Assembly: GCA_002433055.1 (NCBI GenBank)
Contig: DJHJ01000026.1
Location: 25,021-89,020, forward strand
Direction of reading: 5' to 3'
Length of the DNA: 64,000 nucleotides
From: Acidobacteriia bacterium UBA6623
GTDB lineage: Bacteria; Acidobacteriota; Terriglobia; Bryobacterales; UBA6623
In this document: piece by piece, positions 52,358 to 62,372 of the stretch
Layout: each line of letters starts with the position of its first letter
How positions within the stretch are numbered: the first letter of the stretch is position 1
Position numbers and translations under genes: made by a program
The notes under the pieces: model-generated
Told to the model about the DNA's origin: nothing
What the model saw: only the letters and a program-made list of their open reading frames with translations
The model's database searches: none

Positions 52358-55294
52358 ATGCAAATGAAATTTCTATTACTTGCTCTCTTAGTGGTGGTGT
52401 TTGGCCCCTCACAGGTCACAGCAGAAGAGCTTTCGTTCAAATCCGAAATCCTTCCAATTTTCGAACAACAATGCTTGATGTGCCATGGAGCCGAACCATT
52501 TCAAGGAGAGTTGGATCTGCGCTCGGTTGCCAGCCTTTTAAAAGGTGGCAAATCCGGCTCAGCTGTCACGCCGAACAAGGCTGAGCACAGTTTACTGATA
52601 GAAAAAATTGTACACAAGGCAATGCCACCTTTTCCACCCGGTCTAAGCGATCCCCAAATCGAAACAATACGCAACTGGATCAATACGGGGCTCGCCCATG
52701 AGCAGGCTGTTTCTGAAACACTAGTCACCGAAAAGGATGTACTGCCAATATTTCAATTGCGCTGTGCCAAATGCCATGGCAAAAGACAACAAAAAGGCGA
52801 TCTAGATGCTAGGAACCTGAAAACGCTTCTTCAGGGAGGTAACTCTGGACCAGCTCTTGTCCCCGGAAGTTCTGACAAAAGTTTGCTGTTCGCGCGCGTG
52901 ACCAAAGGGGAAATGCCTCCACCGGACATGCTGTACGAAAGTCAGATTCGCCCACCAACCGAATCCGAAGTTGCAGTTCTTAAAAAATGGATCGATCAGG
53001 GTGCATTGCCGGATCCACCCAAAAAAGAATCTGACTCAAAGATTTCGACCAAATTGGCAGGCACTGATCTATGGTCTTTCCAGTCCCCGGTACGCCATAC
53101 GCCACCCAGCGTTGGGGATCGCTCAAAAGTGCGAAACTCAATCGATGCCTTCGTGCTGCATGAACTCGAGTCAAAAGGTTTAACTTTTGCACCCGATGCC
53201 AGTGATCGTCAGTTACTCCGACGAGTTTTTTTGGATTTGACCGGCATGCCTCCCACTAGGGAAGAAACCCTTGCTTTCCTGAACGACGATGCTCCGAACG
53301 CATACGAAAGGCTTATCGATCAACTGCTCGCATCGCCACGATACGGTGAACGGTGGGCACAGATCTGGCTGGACCTTGCGGGTTATGCCGACTCCGAAGG
53401 TGTCATCGAAGAAGACCGTTTGCGATTGCACGCATGGCGATATCGTGATTACGTCATACGTGCGTTTAATGCAGATAAACCGTACGACCGCTTCCTGCAT
53501 GAGCAGATTGCGGGCGATGAATTATTTGACTACAAAAACACACAACCGGTCACCCAAGAAGTTGTTGACACCCTTGCAGCGACTGGTTTTCTGCGACTCA
53601 CTCCCGACGGTACCTATGGGTCAGCTACAGGCTCAATTGACGAAATAATGACCGTTATCGCGGATGAATTGCACGTGCTCAGTTCTGCGGTTATGGGTCT
53701 GACAGTTGGATGTGCTCGTTGTCACGATCACAAGTATGATCCGATTCCGCAAAAAGACTATTATCGTTTGGGGGCTATATTCCAAACAGCATTAGACCCG
53801 TATGATTGGGTACCTCCGACGAAACGTTTTGTAGCAATCGGACTCGAAACGGAACATCTGGAGGCAGCTACGTTCAATAAGCCTATCGATGCAGAAATCA
53901 GACGGCTACGTAAATCGTTTGAAGCCATCGTGAACCCACGATGGGAAAGTAAACTTGAGGCCCAGCTTGAGAAGGTCCCGATTGCTGTGAAAGATGACCT
54001 GCGCACTATCGCTCACATCTTAATGAAAGATCGTCGGGGCGCTATAGTGGATTACAGTGGCCTTGATGAGGCACAGTTGCGGCTAGCCAAGAAATTCAAG
54101 GATATTATACGTATTCCACATTCAAATGGTGAGTGGCACCAAATCGCTGAGGCATTTCCAGAAATTAAAGAGTCGGCTGGTAAAATAAACAAGGAGCTCA
54201 CAAAGCTTCGGGCCAGTAGATGGCCTGAACCAAAAATTCGGGCACTTTACGATATGGGCGGACAACCCTCACCGGTCTATCTGCTCCGTCGTGGCGACGC
54301 TAAGGCTCTTGGTGAGCGCGTCTACCCAGACGTGCCTCAATTATTTAAGACTACACTTGAACCTTTACAGGTATATTCACCAAGGCCGGATGAAACTAGC
54401 GGCAATAGGTTAGCATTCGCCCGTTGGTTGACACAGCCAGGTCATCCTTTAACATCGCGAGTGATGGTCAATAGAATTTGGTTGAATCATTTTGGACATG
54501 GTCTTGTAATGACGCCAGCAAACTTTGGCCACACGGGGGCAACGCCTTCCCATCCAGAATTATTGGACTGGCTGTCCACCGAGTTTGTTCGCAACAAGTG
54601 GAGCCTCAAGTCTTTGCATCGGCTGATAATGACCTCATCCGTCTACCGTCAAAGTTCTCGGATTAGTGCACAGGCAAAAAGACTGGATCCAAAAAATACT
54701 CTTTTGTCTCGAATGAATCTTCGGCGCATGAATGCAGAAATGCTACATGACTCCGTATTGAGTGTCACCGAGAGACTAGACCCTACCAGCTTTGGTCGAC
54801 CTGTTACCGTGACAAAGAAAAAGACTGGTGAAATTGTCCCGGACGGCAGTTCAAATGGATGGCGACGGGCAATATACACTCTCAAAAAGAGAAGGGATCC
54901 TGTGACAATGCTGGAGATCTTTGATGCTCCTCAGTTGTCACCTAACTGCACAGAACGCACGGATTCTACTGTTGCCCCTCAGGCTCTGCACTTAATGAAC
55001 GGGAGTGCGTTGCTGCAGCATGCTCGATTTTTAGCTGGGCGTCTCGTGGAGCAGCATCCGAATGATGTGCCCGGTCAGGTTCAATCTGCATATGAACAAG
55101 TGTTGACACGTGCAGCAACTGCCCAAGAGGTAGACCAAGCAAAAGTTGACCTCGCGGAATTAACAACGCATTGGAAAACTCATTTAACCACTGTCAAATA
55201 TGATGGGCCTCGTCCTGTAGCTGCTCGTTGGATGGCAATGGGGTCATTTGTTCACGCATTACTGAATTCACCGGAATTTATTTATATAGATTAA
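52358..55294 (+). CDS. PSCyt1/DUF1549/DUF1553 planctomycete-type cytochrome
   Basis: The protein is 978 residues long from ATG 52358; ATG 52364 is also possible. After a signal peptide (about 1-22) come two PSCyt1 heme units with CLMCHG and CAKCHG (about 40-45 and 135-140), each followed by a DLxxxxxLLxGG pattern. A DUF1549 domain (about 245-450) with a third CxxCH site, CARCHDHKYDPIPQKDYY, follows, then a C-terminal DUF1553 domain (about 640-950). The function is not known experimentally; such proteins pair with DUF1501 proteins, as here. Electron transfer or oxidative attack on polymers is guessed in the field. Confidence 0.9.
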   Translation: MQMKFLLLALLVVVFGPSQVTAEELSFKSEILPIFEQQCLMCHGAEPFQGELDLRSVASLLKGGKSGSAVTPNKAEHSLLIEKIVHKAMPPFPPGLSDPQIETIRNWINTGLAHEQAVSETLVTEKDVLPIFQLRCAKCHGKRQQKGDLDARNLKTLLQGGNSGPALVPGSSDKSLLFARVTKGEMPPPDMLYESQIRPPTESEVAVLKKWIDQGALPDPPKKESDSKISTKLAGTDLWSFQSPVRHTPPSVGDRSKVRNSIDAFVLHELESKGLTFAPDASDRQLLRRVFLDLTGMPPTREETLAFLNDDAPNAYERLIDQLLASPRYGERWAQIWLDLAGYADSEGVIEEDRLRLHAWRYRDYVIRAFNADKPYDRFLHEQIAGDELFDYKNTQPVTQEVVDTLAATGFLRLTPDGTYGSATGSIDEIMTVIADELHVLSSAVMGLTVGCARCHDHKYDPIPQKDYYRLGAIFQTALDPYDWVPPTKRFVAIGLETEHLEAATFNKPIDAEIRRLRKSFEAIVNPRWESKLEAQLEKVPIAVKDDLRTIAHILMKDRRGAIVDYSGLDEAQLRLAKKFKDIIRIPHSNGEWHQIAEAFPEIKESAGKINKELTKLRASRWPEPKIRALYDMGGQPSPVYLLRRGDAKALGERVYPDVPQLFKTTLEPLQVYSPRPDETSGNRLAFARWLTQPGHPLTSRVMVNRIWLNHFGHGLVMTPANFGHTGATPSHPELLDWLSTEFVRNKWSLKSLHRLIMTSSVYRQSSRISAQAKRLDPKNTLLSRMNLRRMNAEMLHDSVLSVTERLDPTSFGRPVTVTKKKTGEIVPDGSSNGWRRAIYTLKKRRDPVTMLEIFDAPQLSPNCTERTDSTVAPQALHLMNGSALLQHARFLAGRLVEQHPNDVPGQVQSAYEQVLTRAATAQEVDQAKVDLAELTTHWKTHLTTVKYDGPRPVAARWMAMGSFVHALLNSPEFIYID

Positions 55295-55302
55295 CTGTAC
55301 TT

Positions 55303-56760
55303 ATGTCACAACATACCAAGGTAATACGACCGAGTCGCCGAGATTTCTTTTCACGCATGGGAGACGGTCTGCACGGCGCTGCCCTCGCAACGCTTTTGGG
55401 TAATGACTTATTTGATGCAAACCCGGCATTAGCCTCAACATCGGAACGTACGTCCTACGATCACAACCCTCGGAACCCGCACTTTGAACCAAAGGCAAAA
55501 GCAGTCATTCATCTTTTCATGAATGGTGGCCCCAGCCAAGTGGACCTGTTCGACCCCAAGCCATTGCTTGCCAAGTATGCGGGGAGTCCGCCACCTCGTG
55601 ATATCGTGTCACAAATAGAATTCACAGATGAAATTGGTACGATGATGCCCTCTCCGTATGAATTTGCCCCACGAGGGAAGTGTGGCATGGAGATATCTGA
55701 TCTGTTGCCGCACCTTGGCGAGGTCGCTGATGACATCACTTTAATACGATCGATGCATGGGGAACATTTCAACCATGAGCCATCTCTCTATTTAATGCAT
55801 TCGGGTCGAACTCTTCCCGGCCGACCAGCACTTGGCTCCTGGGTGGTTTACGGCCTCGGTAGCGAAAATAGAGATATGCCCGGATATGTTGTGCTTGATG
55901 ATCCAATTGCATATCCGATCAATGGTATCCAGAACTGGCAAGCGGGCTGGTTGCCTCCCGTTTATCAGGGTACCCGGTTTCGTTCTGAAGGCCCACCAGT
56001 CTTGAATCTTCAACGAGAGGAAGAAGTGCCCACTGCCCTGGTTGATGCAGAGCGAAAACTTCTTCGCAGACTCAGTAACAATCACAGGAACGACCGGCCA
56101 TTTCAACCACAACTAGATGCCAGAATCGCTAGTTACGAGATGGCGGCCAAGATGCAGCTGTCCGCCACTGACGCTTTAGATGTTTCGCAAGAAACAGAAG
56201 CCACTCGCGAGATGTATGGCATGAATGACCAACGAACTCGTTCGTACGGATTACGGTTACTTCGTGCACGTCGTCTTGTGGAAAGAGGTGTGCGATTCAT
56301 CCAAGTCTTTATTGAACATCAAATTTGGGATAATCACCTAAATCTAGATCGCGAGCTCGGTTACGCTTGCGCCAAAACGGATAAGCCTGTCGGTGCGCTG
56401 ATCAAAGATCTTAAACAACGCGGGTTGCTTGACTCCACCCTGGTGATTTGGGGCGGTGAGTTTGGAAGGATGCCACTATCCCAAATAGGAGAAGCGGGCA
56501 CATCGGGAAGAGATCATGGTCCCGCAGGATTTAGCATCTGGATGGCTGGCGGTGGCGTGAAGTCGGGCCATGTACACGGCGCAACAGATGATATTGGTCA
56601 CAAGGCTGTTGAGAATCGAGTAAGCGTTCAGGATTTTCATGCCACTATGCTCAATCAGTTGGGCCTAGATTTCGGCAAGCTAACATACAACGTCGACGGA
56701 CTCGAAGAACGCCTAACCGGACAGTATCCGGCCAGAATCGTCAAGGAAATTTTAGCTTGA
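55303..56760 (+). CDS. DUF1501 protein, Tat-type leader
   Basis: The 485-residue protein from ATG 55303 has a twin-arginine leader SRRDFFSRMGDGLHGAAL (about 11-28). The body fits DUF1501, a sulfatase-like fold: HLFMNGGPSQVDLFDPKP (about 68-85), the metal-type WGGEFGRMP (about 384-392) and GRDHGPAGFSIWMAGGGV. It starts eight bases after the cytochrome gene and is its standard partner. The longer frame from 55228 lies inside that gene and lacks the leader. Confidence 0.9.
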   Translation: MSQHTKVIRPSRRDFFSRMGDGLHGAALATLLGNDLFDANPALASTSERTSYDHNPRNPHFEPKAKAVIHLFMNGGPSQVDLFDPKPLLAKYAGSPPPRDIVSQIEFTDEIGTMMPSPYEFAPRGKCGMEISDLLPHLGEVADDITLIRSMHGEHFNHEPSLYLMHSGRTLPGRPALGSWVVYGLGSENRDMPGYVVLDDPIAYPINGIQNWQAGWLPPVYQGTRFRSEGPPVLNLQREEEVPTALVDAERKLLRRLSNNHRNDRPFQPQLDARIASYEMAAKMQLSATDALDVSQETEATREMYGMNDQRTRSYGLRLLRARRLVERGVRFIQVFIEHQIWDNHLNLDRELGYACAKTDKPVGALIKDLKQRGLLDSTLVIWGGEFGRMPLSQIGEAGTSGRDHGPAGFSIWMAGGGVKSGHVHGATDDIGHKAVENRVSVQDFHATMLNQLGLDFGKLTYNVDGLEERLTGQYPARIVKEILA

Positions 56761-56780
56761 AGATTTCCCGCACCTTTGCT

Positions 56781-58604
56781 TCACTCCGTGGATGATGCGA
56801 TACCCTCAAGGGCTTGCTTGAAGACTGTATTTGGGGAAAGGTGCTCCCTTTCTACGGCCATCTGATAATAGTTCTGCGCTTCTTTTGTATCACCGCGCCA
56901 TTCGTTAATTTGTCCCAGATAATAATACGGATATGGATTTTCACTTCCTCCGTTTTGCAAAGCTCTATTCAACATTAATTCCGCTCGATGAGTTAAACCC
57001 CAATTCCAAAAAATCACCGCCGCTTCCTGTTGCTTGTACCAGGCATCAGGGTCCACGATGAGATGTTCGCGAATTTTCCGTAGCGCAGGAAAGAGAATTA
57101 CATCCATTTCAGTAATTTCACTATCTTTCGTCGGTTTAAGACTTTTGATTTCTTCACTTGACCATTCATTGACCAGTTGCCCTTCTGAATTAAAGGAAAA
57201 AATGCGGTCAAAATTAGTGAATAGAATCACTCCAGGTTTAACTAATTTGACCGGCTGTTCATAACTTTGTGAAACATCTCGAGCCACTAATACTGTCCAT
57301 GTGCGATCCAGCCCAAACTCCCGCGTCACATAGTGATGATCATTGAATGGATGCAATGGGCTCAAGAGGCCTGTGATGAGAATTTCAGTCTCGTGTTTTT
57401 CGAGATTTTTCCATCTCGGAAAAATTTTCGTTATATTGCGATTCACGCGTTCTTGTTGAATTGCCCAGTCGTTCTTCCTGTACTCTGCCTCGTGTGAGAT
57501 TATCACCAACAACAACAAACAGCACGCAACTATGGCTAGACCCCATCGGCTTTGTCGTTCAAATAAGAGTGAGTCGGAAATCAATAAAATTGGCACCAGG
57601 GTTAGAGGGAGAGCCGTCCATGCATACTGTGCACTCACGTGATTCGCAAGAGGTATATGCGGCAACAGTGCACAAAAGCCGCTGAATGTGAGTGCTGCTA
57701 TTGCAAGAGAAGACTTACGTTCACGGAACACTGCATAACATCCAATCGACATAGGAATTAGCAATACCGGTGACAATAACGATTGGCCATAGAACCACAA
57801 AACATCTGCCATTGAGAAAATTGAGAAATCCAGAGCGTACACCGTCGCTTCGTCATCAAGTCGGATAAATGGTTCGATTGAGTGAAGATTCCAATATAAA
57901 CTTCCGCCTTCGACAGCAAAAACAAAACTCAGTAAAAAAAATGATGCTTTTCGAACTTGACCCGTACACAAGAAAACTTGTGTGAAAAAAAACACCACTG
58001 CCGTCACGAAATATGTTTCTTTCGTGAGAGCAGCCATTCCAAAAATAGCAACACAGAATACCATCAGCCTACGACTGGGTTTGTGTGTATATCGATACCA
58101 CAACAACATACCGCCGACAACATACAAATACGCGAGTGTTCCTAATGTGTCATGAATGTAATTTATATAGAACTGTGGGTGTGAAAACAATAACGCTGCA
58201 TAGAACACTACAACTATCGCTGGTATGGGACGTTGGATGACATGCTGGACTAACTTCACTGTGCAGGCTGTGCTGACAATCGTCACACCTATGAGAATGA
58301 GAATAAATACTTGGACATTGGCTAAGCCAATTAAGTGAGCGGTTAAGTAACCGATAGGACGTGGCCATTCAAAATATGAAATTAGCGATGGATTTCGGGT
58401 GGAGAGACCAGGACCGACGTAGACATCTGAATGAATTGCATACAGCGGGTCAAAATAACCAGGAAAGACAAAGCTCAGAACCGCAACGTAAGTAGCGGAA
58501 ATTAGCAGTACAAAAGTCCATTTTTGAGGAAAAGGAAGATTCTTGTTGTCCCATTCACTTGTAGGCAGCACAGACCACTCTCTTCCCACGTCGATGTTGT
58601 TCAT
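56781..58604 (-). CDS. Polytopic membrane protein with C-terminal TPR-like part
   Basis: The 607-residue protein has about eleven membrane helices in the first 370 residues; residues 380-520 are a soluble part. TPR-like helices near the C-terminus include AELMLNRALQNGG and YYLGQINEWRGDTKEAQNYY. The layout recalls membrane glycosyltransferases (dolichyl-mannosyltransferase-like) but no DE/DD motif could be fixed, so it is left as unknown. The start overlaps the methyltransferase gene by 50 bases; a later start is possible. A surface sugar role would suit the neighbour. Confidence 0.65.
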   Translation of the reverse strand: MNNIDVGREWSVLPTSEWDNKNLPFPQKWTFVLLISATYVAVLSFVFPGYFDPLYAIHSDVYVGPGLSTRNPSLISYFEWPRPIGYLTAHLIGLANVQVFILILIGVTIVSTACTVKLVQHVIQRPIPAIVVVFYAALLFSHPQFYINYIHDTLGTLAYLYVVGGMLLWYRYTHKPSRRLMVFCVAIFGMAALTKETYFVTAVVFFFTQVFLCTGQVRKASFFLLSFVFAVEGGSLYWNLHSIEPFIRLDDEATVYALDFSIFSMADVLWFYGQSLLSPVLLIPMSIGCYAVFRERKSSLAIAALTFSGFCALLPHIPLANHVSAQYAWTALPLTLVPILLISDSLLFERQSRWGLAIVACCLLLLVIISHEAEYRKNDWAIQQERVNRNITKIFPRWKNLEKHETEILITGLLSPLHPFNDHHYVTREFGLDRTWTVLVARDVSQSYEQPVKLVKPGVILFTNFDRIFSFNSEGQLVNEWSSEEIKSLKPTKDSEITEMDVILFPALRKIREHLIVDPDAWYKQQEAAVIFWNWGLTHRAELMLNRALQNGGSENPYPYYYLGQINEWRGDTKEAQNYYQMAVEREHLSPNTVFKQALEGIASSTE

Positions 58605-59343
58605 ACGACCCCGGAGGAGGCTTGATAAGATCGACCCTTCGAAAGCCCGCTTGTTTTAGCATAAATAACAAGGCGCGAAGCGAGGGGCAAGTCGCCACTG
58701 GAGAAGCGCCCGTTTCGGCGTTTCCTGCAGAAAATTCATCCGATTCGTCGATTAACGCTAACACACCTTGATACGGACGAGTCCAATCCTTTGCACCCCA
58801 TTCAGTTGATCCGACAACTTCCGTTACAACCTGTGTTTCAATCACACAAAGATCAGTCGTGATAGAAGCTATATTGCGCAAACAACGCATTGGGTTTTCA
58901 AGATGGTACATCACACCAAGAAATAGGCTCAGTTCGAAGCGTCCCGAGTTTTCTATCGACAAATCTTCACAGTTGCCAGCTTCGAATTCGATATTCTGGC
59001 TCTGTATTGTGTCCGCAACAAATTTAGCCTTTGCAAGACTTTTCTCTCGTACGTCTATACCTAAAACTCGCGAGACACCGAGCGAGGCCATAGCCATTGA
59101 ATAGAACCCCTCATGGCAACCAACATCAATGCACTGAATCTTCGATAAGCGATCCTTAAAATGTTGTACGACCACATCCTGGGTCATTCGGAGTCGCGTG
59201 TGAAAAATCTCTTGCACATCTGTCGGCAATGCTGATTTTGTACGAAACCCGTTACCAAGATTGAACTCGTAGAACCATGGTTCCAGGTCGGTTATCTGTT
59301 TCTCTATTTCTTTCGAAGTCATCGAATCACTGATTTCCATCAT
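58555..59343 (-). CDS. Class I SAM-dependent methyltransferase
   Basis: The 262-residue protein from the ATGATG at 59343 has the Rossmann motif I IDVGCHEGFYSMAMASLG (about 76-93), followed by VLGIDVREKSLAKAKF (acidic residue binding SAM) and GNCEDLSIE. LFLGVMYHLENPMRCLRNI is motif III/IV. It methylates an unknown small molecule or lipid. Its end overlaps the membrane protein gene. A start at 59445 would add 34 residues with no family match. Confidence 0.8.
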   Translation of the reverse strand: MMEISDSMTSKEIEKQITDLEPWFYEFNLGNGFRTKSALPTDVQEIFHTRLRMTQDVVVQHFKDRLSKIQCIDVGCHEGFYSMAMASLGVSRVLGIDVREKSLAKAKFVADTIQSQNIEFEAGNCEDLSIENSGRFELSLFLGVMYHLENPMRCLRNIASITTDLCVIETQVVTEVVGSTEWGAKDWTRPYQGVLALIDESDEFSAGNAETGASPVATCPSLRALLFMLKQAGFRRVDLIKPPPGSYEQHRRGKRVVCAAYK

Positions 59344-59572
59344 CGTGTACAGCCATCGCAAAGCGAAACTGGCGTGGAATACTATTCTAGCCTGTAAACT
59401 TGTTGAGGAATAGTCAATAACGTTTGACCGAACCCACACTGCCACATTACCTACACTCAGAAATCAGCACATTCCACACGCAACAGTTAACCTATGAGAA
59501 AATCTATCAATTGGGTCTCTTACATTTAAAATAAGACGTAATTAATTAAACTGCGCAGCCACTTAAATCCTG

Positions 59573-61351
59573 ATGTATCAAGTCATTGCCAGAAAGTATC
59601 GTCCGCAGACTTTTCAGCAAGTCGTCAATCAAGAACACGTCAAGCAGACGCTCATCAATGCCATCACACAAAAACGTATCGGGCATGGTTATATTTTTTC
59701 TGGGCCGCGCGGTACTGGCAAGACAACACTAGCACGAATATTGGCAAAATCCTTAAATTGTGAAAAAGGACCGACCCCAGAACCGTGTCTCGAGTGCTCG
59801 AGCTGCCAAGAAATAACTACAGGAAGCTCACTCGACCTCACCGAAATTGATGCTGCTTCAAATCGACGTATCGATGACATACGGGAATTACGAGAAAATG
59901 TTCGGTATCGTCCGGTTAGAGATCGATACAAGGTTTTCATTATTGATGAGGCACACCAAATCACATCCGATGCCTTTAATGCACTACTCAAAACCCTTGA
60001 GGAACCACCAGAGTGGGTAGTTTTCATTCTTTGCACCACTGAACCTCAACAATTCCCGGCAACCATTGTTTCGCGATGTCAAACATTCCCATTTCGCACA
60101 GTCGAAGTGGAGCAGGTCGTCAAACACTTACATTGGCTTTGCCAGGAAGAAAAAATAACCGCCGAAAATGATGCGTTGGTAGCAATTGCACTTGCCGGAG
60201 ATGGAAGCATTCGAGACTCCCTATCGACACTTGATCAAGCCATTGCAAGTTTTGGCAACCAACTCAAAACGCAACCAGTTCGTGATCTTTTAGGAGCTAT
60301 TCCCTCAGAAATTCTAGACGCAATCACCAATGCCCTCACAGAAAGCAAACCAGAAAAAATGCTGGAGGTCGTCGATCAACTACACCGTGAGGGCAGACAT
60401 TTACAGAACTTTTGTGGCCAATTAGTGACCTACTTCCGCAACTTGCTCGTGATGAAAATTTCTGGTAATGATACACGCCTAGTTCCATCAGGTGATGGTG
60501 ATCGAGAAAAATTGTCCTCACATCTCGATCATTTTAATCAAGAGGACCTCACGCGCTATTTGGCAATATCATTGGATCTTTACCGCGACTTACAACATGC
60601 CTTACACCCTCGATTCAGGCTTGAGGTAGGGCTTCTGAAGTTAGTTCACGTTGGACATTTGACTTCTATTGAAAAGATTTTGACCCAGTGGAACAACCCT
60701 CCTACTGGCATGCCGGCTGACGCCACCGAACCACCCAGTAGTGTTGCAGAACATGAAAATTCCAGTGCCGACACCTCTAAGGAAAATGCAACAACCGAGC
60801 ACCTTCCATCAGTATCAATCGAAAATCGTCACGACCCGAATCCAGAATCAACCGCCTTACCCACGGAGAGCTTGGAAACCCCGACGGATAACCTTCACGC
60901 CACCACCGATTTCACATTGAATGAGTTACAAGATTCTCTCGTGAAAATTTTTAAAGATGAAGGTGATAACTTTACCGCCGACGGATTAGAACGAGCCGAA
61001 TTTGATTACTCTTCAAATGGTCACCTCGAAATCCGCCCTCTACGTGATGACATTGCAACTCTACAAATTAACCTTAAAGCTATAGAAGTAAAGGCAAGGG
61101 CAATTGGCAGGAGAAATATGAATGTTGCACTGGGTGCAGTAACTGATGCTACAGAAATGACAACCACCTCTTCTGCTAACCTCGGAGCAGGCACAGCCAC
61201 GGACCGCAGTAGCAACCAGTCCCCTTCTGAAAATATTCAGCCTGAAACCGAAATTGAAAAACGCGCGTTGTCTGATCCAGAGGTGGCAACTTTCCGAAAT
61301 ACTTTGGACGGCCAAGTTCGCGATGTTCGAAACTTAAGGAGCTATTCATGA
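59573..61351 (+). CDS. dnaX: DNA polymerase III subunit gamma/tau
   Basis: The 592-residue clamp-loader ATPase has Walker A GPRGTGKT at 44-51, the zinc cysteines 63, 72, 75 and 78, Walker B FIIDEAHQ (about 122-129), sensor 1 CTTEP and domain III. A low-complexity Ser/Thr/Asp-rich tau-type part follows from about 380. It loads the sliding clamp at the replication fork. ATG 59573 gives the standard start MYQVIARKYRPQTF. It is the first gene of dnaX-ybaB-recR, the ybaB start overlapping its stop as ATGA. Confidence 0.97.
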   Translation: MYQVIARKYRPQTFQQVVNQEHVKQTLINAITQKRIGHGYIFSGPRGTGKTTLARILAKSLNCEKGPTPEPCLECSSCQEITTGSSLDLTEIDAASNRRIDDIRELRENVRYRPVRDRYKVFIIDEAHQITSDAFNALLKTLEEPPEWVVFILCTTEPQQFPATIVSRCQTFPFRTVEVEQVVKHLHWLCQEEKITAENDALVAIALAGDGSIRDSLSTLDQAIASFGNQLKTQPVRDLLGAIPSEILDAITNALTESKPEKMLEVVDQLHREGRHLQNFCGQLVTYFRNLLVMKISGNDTRLVPSGDGDREKLSSHLDHFNQEDLTRYLAISLDLYRDLQHALHPRFRLEVGLLKLVHVGHLTSIEKILTQWNNPPTGMPADATEPPSSVAEHENSSADTSKENATTEHLPSVSIENRHDPNPESTALPTESLETPTDNLHATTDFTLNELQDSLVKIFKDEGDNFTADGLERAEFDYSSNGHLEIRPLRDDIATLQINLKAIEVKARAIGRRNMNVALGAVTDATEMTTTSSANLGAGTATDRSSNQSPSENIQPETEIEKRALSDPEVATFRNTLDGQVRDVRNLRSYS

Positions 61352-61659
61352 AAATGCCTGGCAATATGCAAAAAATGATGCAACAAGCCCAACAAATGCA
61401 ACAAAACCTACAGGAACAGGTATCCCAGATTCGCGTTGAGACCTCGACTGGTGGTGGGATGGTTACCGTAAAAATGGATGGAAATAAGAAGGTTCTATCC
61501 ATCCACATAGATCCAGAAGCACTCGATGATCGAGAAATGTTGCAGGATATGGTACGAGGAGCGGTTAACGAAGCAACAAACCGAGTTGATGACGAAGCTC
61601 AAACAAAGATGGGTGGCCTACTAGGAAGTATGGGGTTACCCCCTGGCTTGATGCCTTAG
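61348..61659 (+). CDS. ybaB: YbaB/EbfC nucleoid-associated protein
   Basis: The 103-residue DNA-binding protein has the family order: Met/Gln-rich N-terminal helix (QKMMQQAQQMQQNLQEQ), VRVETSTGGGMVTVKMDGNKKV (about 30-50) and IDPEALDDREMLQDMVRGAVNEA. The ATG overlaps the dnaX stop by four bases. Between dnaX and recR, its usual place. Confidence 0.95.
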   Translation: MKMPGNMQKMMQQAQQMQQNLQEQVSQIRVETSTGGGMVTVKMDGNKKVLSIHIDPEALDDREMLQDMVRGAVNEATNRVDDEAQTKMGGLLGSMGLPPGLMP

Positions 61660-61739
61660 TCGTGATGACGTAGTGCACACTGGCCACACGCCGGTTCATG
61701 TGCTGTCCGAAAAGAACTAGAAAGCGCCACAACAAAATT

Positions 61740-62339
61740 ATGAGTGACCTCGCAGCACCAATGTCTCGATTGGTAGAAGAATTAAAACGCTTACCCGGCA
61801 TTGGCGCGAAATCTGCCCAACGCATGGCATTTTACCTTTTGGGAGTACCCAAGGAGGATGCACACCGTCTCGCACATTCGATTGTTGACATGCGTAACCA
61901 AATTCAGCTATGCGAACAATGTAACAACCTTTCGGAAAGTCTTCTTTGTGATTTTTGCTCTAGTCCCGACCGAGACTCAAAGGTCATCTGTGTAGTCGAA
62001 CAGCCCAACAATATTGTCAACGTCGAACGTACACGTCAATATCGTGGACAATATCATGTGTTGCACGGTGCATTATCTCCACTCCGCAACGTGGGACCAG
62101 AAAATCTTTTACTCACAAACTTGTTGGAACGACTGACGGAAGGCAAGGTTGAAGAGGTTATTCTGGCCACCAGCCCAACATCGGAAGGGCAAGCCACTGC
62201 GACTTATCTAGCACGCCTACTGAAACCTCTAGGGGTTTTAGTTTCCCGCATCGGCATGGGTATTCCAATCGGTACCGAACTGGACTATGTCGACGAAGCA
62301 ACAATGATGGAGGCCATCGACGGCCGCCGTGAACTTTGA
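61740..62339 (+). CDS. recR: Recombination protein RecR
   Basis: The 199-residue protein has the N-terminal helix-hairpin-helix LKRLPGIGAKSAQRMAFYLL (about 15-34), the C4 zinc site with Cys58, Cys61, Cys70 and Cys73, and a TOPRIM domain (VICVVEQPNN .. GQATATYLARLLKPLG). It loads RecA at gaps with RecO/RecF. ATG 61740 is chosen over the frame from 61698, whose extra 14 basic residues are not part of the family. Confidence 0.95.
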   Translation: MSDLAAPMSRLVEELKRLPGIGAKSAQRMAFYLLGVPKEDAHRLAHSIVDMRNQIQLCEQCNNLSESLLCDFCSSPDRDSKVICVVEQPNNIVNVERTRQYRGQYHVLHGALSPLRNVGPENLLLTNLLERLTEGKVEEVILATSPTSEGQATATYLARLLKPLGVLVSRIGMGIPIGTELDYVDEATMMEAIDGRREL

Positions 62340-62372
62340 ATGGATCCTGAACGAAAAAGATATCCAAGATGA

